A stretch of 64,000 nt of DNA from Cocos nucifera (Eukaryota; Streptophyta; Magnoliopsida; Arecales; Arecaceae), in NCBI GenBank assembly GCA_006176705.1, contig QRFJ01000765.1, positions 718,801 through 782,800 on the forward strand. The letters run 5' to 3'. A program made the position numbers and the translations under genes. Positions 60,340 through 64,000 of the stretch are shown piece after piece. Within the stretch, counting starts at the first letter, position 1. Every line of letters begins with the position of its first letter. A model generated the notes under the pieces. The model had not been told where the DNA came from and did no database searches. It worked only from the letters and a program-made list of their open reading frames with translations.

Positions 60340-61850
60340 GTTTCTTTTGGAATCCAAATTTATTTTATCTTTGGTTTGTTTGAATTAAAAGTTTTGCATT
60401 CTATAAATTTGTGTCCTATCTTATTACATTTATAGTATATAATGTTTCTACCATGATTTTGAGATTTTGTATATATATTCTTTAAAAATCTTTGCTTTCT
60501 TAATAGATTATATCCTACACTAGCTATATCAAAAATTATCTTTTGATTTTCAATCAACTTTTATAAATTTTTAGAACTTAGCATATATCTAGCTACTATA
60601 AATCTTAATCTAGTCACCTCATCTTATAAGGATTCATTCTTTTTATTTGATTCATCTAGCTTACTTTGTGATTCTTTCATATCTTGTTCTAGTTTAGCTT
60701 TATCTTTATTTAAGGATTGATTCTCTTTCTTTAGTTCTTTGTTCTTATGAGATTGCTTCTTAAAATCATAAAGTAGATTATTGAAAGCATCATACAATTT
60801 CTTAAATATAAATTCAAAAATTGAATCATCATTATTTACCTCATCCTCCAATGCCACAAGATAAAGATTTACTTTTCTTCTTTTTGACACTCTTTCTCAC
60901 TTGAAGAGGAATCTTCATCATTGCTCTATGTTGCTTTTAGTTCTTTCTTCCTTAGTTTCTTGGAGCTCTTCTTCAATAATAGATAGTCCATTCGAAAATG
61001 TCCGAGCTTCTTACAGTCATAGCAAAGAACTTAGTCCTTCTCTTTTTCTTTTTCCTTTTCTTTGCTATCTTCTCCCTTGCTATAGCCTTTTTTCTTTGGA
61101 TTAAATTTTTTTTTCTTCTCATAAATTTCTTGAACTTTCTAGTGATTAGTGTCATTCTTCATGATCCTCTGAGTCTTCTTTGGAGTTACTATCTTCTTCA
61201 TACATGGCAGCAACTTTAAGTGCAATGCACTTTTTTCTTTACTTCTTCTTCTTTTTTTTGATTCATATTTAGCTCATGGGTTATGAGTCAACCAATCAGC
61301 TCTTCCAATGCAAGACTATTTAGATCCTTCATCTTTTGAATGGTAGTCATCTTTAGCTCCCAATTCTTTTATAAATATCTAAGAATTTTTTGCACAACAT
61401 CACTATTAGTATAGTCTCTTCCAAGATTCTTTAAACCATTCAAAATATCAGCAAATCTTATGAATATTTCAGTGATAGTTTCATATGGTTTTATTTTAAA
61501 TAGCTCATATCTGTGTACCAATATATTTATCTTTATTTCTTTGACTTGACTAGTATCCTTATGGATGACTTCAAGTCTATCCCAATTTTTTTTGGTGGAT
61601 AAACATGTTGATATCCCATTAAATTCATTTACATCCAAAGCATAATATAGAACATTCATCACTTTGGCATTAAGTTGAGCTTGCTTCTTATCATGTTCAT
61701 CCCAATCCTTTTCAGATTTGGAGATGGACACTCCATCTACTATGATTGTGGGTGTGTATGGATATTTTATTATGATACTCTACATGTTATAATCTTATGC
61801 TTGTATAAATATTCTTATTCTTGCTTTTCAATAGATATAGTTTACCCTAT
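60340..61850 (-). pseudogene. Element H: gag with zinc knuckles and coiled coil
   Basis: From the right: a UBN2-type gag domain (61850-61369) with D-W-D-E-H-D and S-Q-V-K-E-I-K-I-N, then L-E-E-L-I-G near 61310, a zinc knuckle C-Y-D-C...G-H ending D-Y near 61025-60985 (last Cys is Tyr), an acidic Ser-rich spacer, a Lys/Glu/Asn coiled coil (60890-60624) and a second knuckle Y-Y-K-C-N-K-I-G-H...C (60440-60400) whose first Cys is Tyr. This long gag with two knuckles fits Sireviruses. Stops near 61365, 60620 and 60560. The true start is not seen; homology ends near 61800-61850. Confidence 0.82.
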
Positions 61851-62055
61851 TAAAGAAAAAGGTTCTATTGGTTGATTGCCCCTTAACCAATGAAGTCCCA
61901 ATTAGGATTGCTATTAAATCTTTAGCTCTTTGATCATTAGGTCTATAGGATTTGGTGTGGTGCTCCTAGATCTTGGGAGGCCATAGAAAAAGTTAGGGTG
62001 TTGACTCTAAGGATACTAGGACAGGTGTAGATCTAGGACTAGGGTAGGAGTAATC
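61851..62055 (-). pseudogene. Fragment of the same extra-ORF family
   Basis: Bases 61935-62050 match 53910-54030, including P-P-K and H-H-T-K-S-Y on the minus strand; 61870-61935 then give D-Q-R-A-K-D-L, similar to that family. It stops short of the start codon. It lies directly against the gag end of H. Confidence 0.6.
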
Positions 62056-63689
62056 CTAAAGAGAGAGATAGAAAGAAGAACGTTAGGTTCAATCGAGTGC
62101 TAGCACGATTTCCTTGAACCTAATTGAATCTCATTCAAATCAATTGAACTAGACCAGTTCAATTGATGATCATCAGATTCAAACCCTTGTTTGTGTGACC
62201 CAGTTAGGTTCAGTTCTATATGGTAATGGGATATGTCATGATCTCTATCATCGACATCATCGAAACTCCTTTCGATGGATCAGAACTCTTCTGATTCGAA
62301 TAGTTAGAATGATCGATCATCTAAATCATTCTAATTGCTCCCAAAATCTACCAGTGACACCTAGCAGTATATGGTGGCAACCCATCAGAGCTGAATGCGA
62401 ACCTCTTGGTGCAGCTACCTTTGTGATTCAGTTCTTCTATCTTGAACCCCGATCAGATTAGGGTTAAGGTGAACTCGTCAAACCCTAGTCTCTGTCATAT
62501 GATGTAATCATTTGATTCGAGTCCAATGTGAAAATCTAAATAGAAACTCTTTCTATTATTTCACTCTACCATGGCCATGGATTTCTAGACTTGATTCTCA
62601 TGATCATCATAGGGCTACTCCTCTACCACCGAGGTAGATAGATTCCATCTTGATGCAATCCAGTTCCTATAATGAACATGTCATAGCCAACATACACCTC
62701 AGGGTTTCATATGGCTAGGAGACCGAGTAATGGTGTAGTCAAACTATAACACCCTCAAGGTGAACTGCCGATGCATCTCAGGTCAAAGAACCAGAAACAC
62801 TACTGCAGCATCGAGTCAGTCATTGACGAGAAGGTAGACTCTCTAATGACTACTCGAGGTGGTCACGCTCAGTGCCCTCGTTCTCTAACGAGTACCTGTA
62901 CTCTCGCTCTGGTGTCTCCACACCGTAGACTCAAGACTCATCTACTAAAGAGAAGCGATTGTACACCAACCTTCCGGATCCATCACCATCCTCGTGATGA
63001 TCCTATGGTCAGGAGCAATTTATGAGTTAATAATGATTATTCATGTCTTAAATTTTCAACTCTTGAAAATATGAATTATCATTACCATTAACTCAAAGGA
63101 TGTATCACAGACACTAAATACACATATGTGATAGAAAATAACCCATTTATTGATTTTAGTCAAAATTATAATTTTGCCCCTAGAAGTGTATTACAAGTGT
63201 CAGCCAATTCTGGCTTCTAAGGCACATATATCTAACACTTAGAACTATAATCGAGGATCGATCTCTTGCGTAGACTAGGGTGTTAAACCAGCAAACATAA
63301 AGAAGAACAAGGGAAGGGGCCAACAACCCTAGGTCTGGCATTGGAATCAATGAGAAGAGAGATGAGAGTTAGAAAAGAAAGCTTAATTGTATTGATTCCA
63401 TCTTATTGTAAAAGTTACAATACCTGAGTTTTTATATCATAGGGTTTCCACATGAACCCTAATAAATCCTAGCTCAAAAACTCTTCTAGGCTAAGCCAAT
63501 ATATGAAAGCACTCATTCAAACCCATGTACACCCACGATTTTATATGCTCTCATCTCCTGGATCTAAATCCAACCCATTCATGAATTGGCCCCTCTTAAG
63601 AGCTCTCAAATCAGGCCTTAAGATCTCTTGGATCAAATTCAATCCACGATCAGAAAGAAAATCCTATGTAGATCTATTCGCCGTGTCCG
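62056..63689. other. Non-coding repeat-like region
   Basis: No supported gene; short open frames (for example 62195-62461 and 62771-63025) have no recognisable domain. Composition is a little less AT-rich than elsewhere. It may be LTR or leader DNA, but I found no paired copy in the window. Confidence 0.4.
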
Positions 63690-63860
63690 AGCCACCTCGA
63701 TGGAGACTCGAGCTGGCTTGATTATATCTCAAGCTATAGATTTTTTAATACTATTTTTTGTCTGCCTGAGAGGGTTGGCTCAATCTCGATCCAAGCTAGC
63801 TTGATCTTAGTTTGAGCTAGCTCGACTTGTATCCGAGCTAGCTCCATCTATGTGCCAGCC
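63690..63860 (+). repeat. AGCTAGCT palindrome cluster
   Basis: At least six variants of CGAGCTAGCTC or CAAGCTAGCTTG occur at 15-30 base intervals. The core GAGCTAGCTC is a perfect 10-base palindrome and also marks the junction at 54176-54185. Confidence 0.65.
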
Positions 63861-64000
63861 CATTTTCTTGGCTGATCTTTCTTTTGACTCTGGTTCATTG
63901 CTCCATCTTTTATTTTGAGATCTCTAGAGTATCAACCAAGCTTCTCAAGATCCTCACATTTGAACCTTAAGCCCATAGAGAGTTACATGCCGCCTCCATC
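63838..64000 (+). pseudogene. 5' leader and first codons of another copy of the extra ORF (cut by window end)
   Basis: The complement of 54039-54185 is found here, followed by ATGCCGCCTCCATC at 63987-64000, the same first codons (M-P-P-P-S) as at 54038. The rest lies outside the window. Whether this copy is intact is unknown. Confidence 0.65.

Noticed and set aside
1..64000. Host protein-coding, tRNA or rRNA genes
   Set aside because: Every open frame of note fits a transposon protein or a low-complexity or antisense shadow; I saw no tRNA or rRNA signature, though short non-coding RNAs cannot be excluded by eye.

Overview
This window is plant nuclear heterochromatin: AT-rich, without a recognisable host gene, and built almost wholly from decayed Class I and Class II transposons. 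The evidence is Ty1-copia gag-pol fragments, initiator-Met-tRNA-type primer sites, CACTA (En/Spm) ends and transposases, and stop codons at conserved Trp, Arg and Gln codons, as expected from cytosine-methylation decay. The host is a flowering plant. A monocot such as a palm is my suspicion, not something the sequence proves.

Layout. (1) 1-1000: 3' end of a copia element (F, +), with RNase H, polypurine tract and an LTR carrying a 30-bp tandem array. (2) 1000-2820: unassigned non-coding DNA with a purine-rich quasi-repeat. (3) 3000-50067: a four-level nested cluster. Copia A (-) is split inside its reverse transcriptase by CACTA element E (4850-47660). E's transposase gene is split by LTR retrotransposon B (10701-44871, +, target duplication AAAAT). 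B's 5' LTR is split by relative D (12191-24692, -, AATTA), and B's RNase H is split by relative C (31311-42118, -, GGAGT/GAAGT). A later, apparently perfect 1237-bp tandem duplication (11958-14431) spans the B/D junction. (4) 51113-62055: a Sirevirus-like copia (H, -) with gag and protease on the right. On the left lie a probable 3' LTR and, just inside it, an extra ORF like the putative plant transposon protein family. The middle is replaced by a second CACTA element (G, 54186-59692, +) whose left end is missing. (5) 62056-64000: non-coding repeat DNA, ending in the 5' leader and first codons of another copy of that extra ORF.

How the parts relate. B, C and D are one family (about 10.8 kb with 2.5-2.8 kb LTRs), each encoding gag, protease, integrase, reverse transcriptase and RNase H in copia order. 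B and C lie head to head, so read-through RNA could form a dsRNA of several kb. E and G each encode a TNP2-type transposase and a second TNPA/Transposase_24-type protein between arrays of subterminal inverted motifs. All the coding regions look dead: stops, frameshifts and lost catalytic residues are common. The points most worth following are the nested architecture and its datable order, the perfect duplication, a leader stem-loop with a compensated base pair shared by B, C and D, and the ORF family beside element H.
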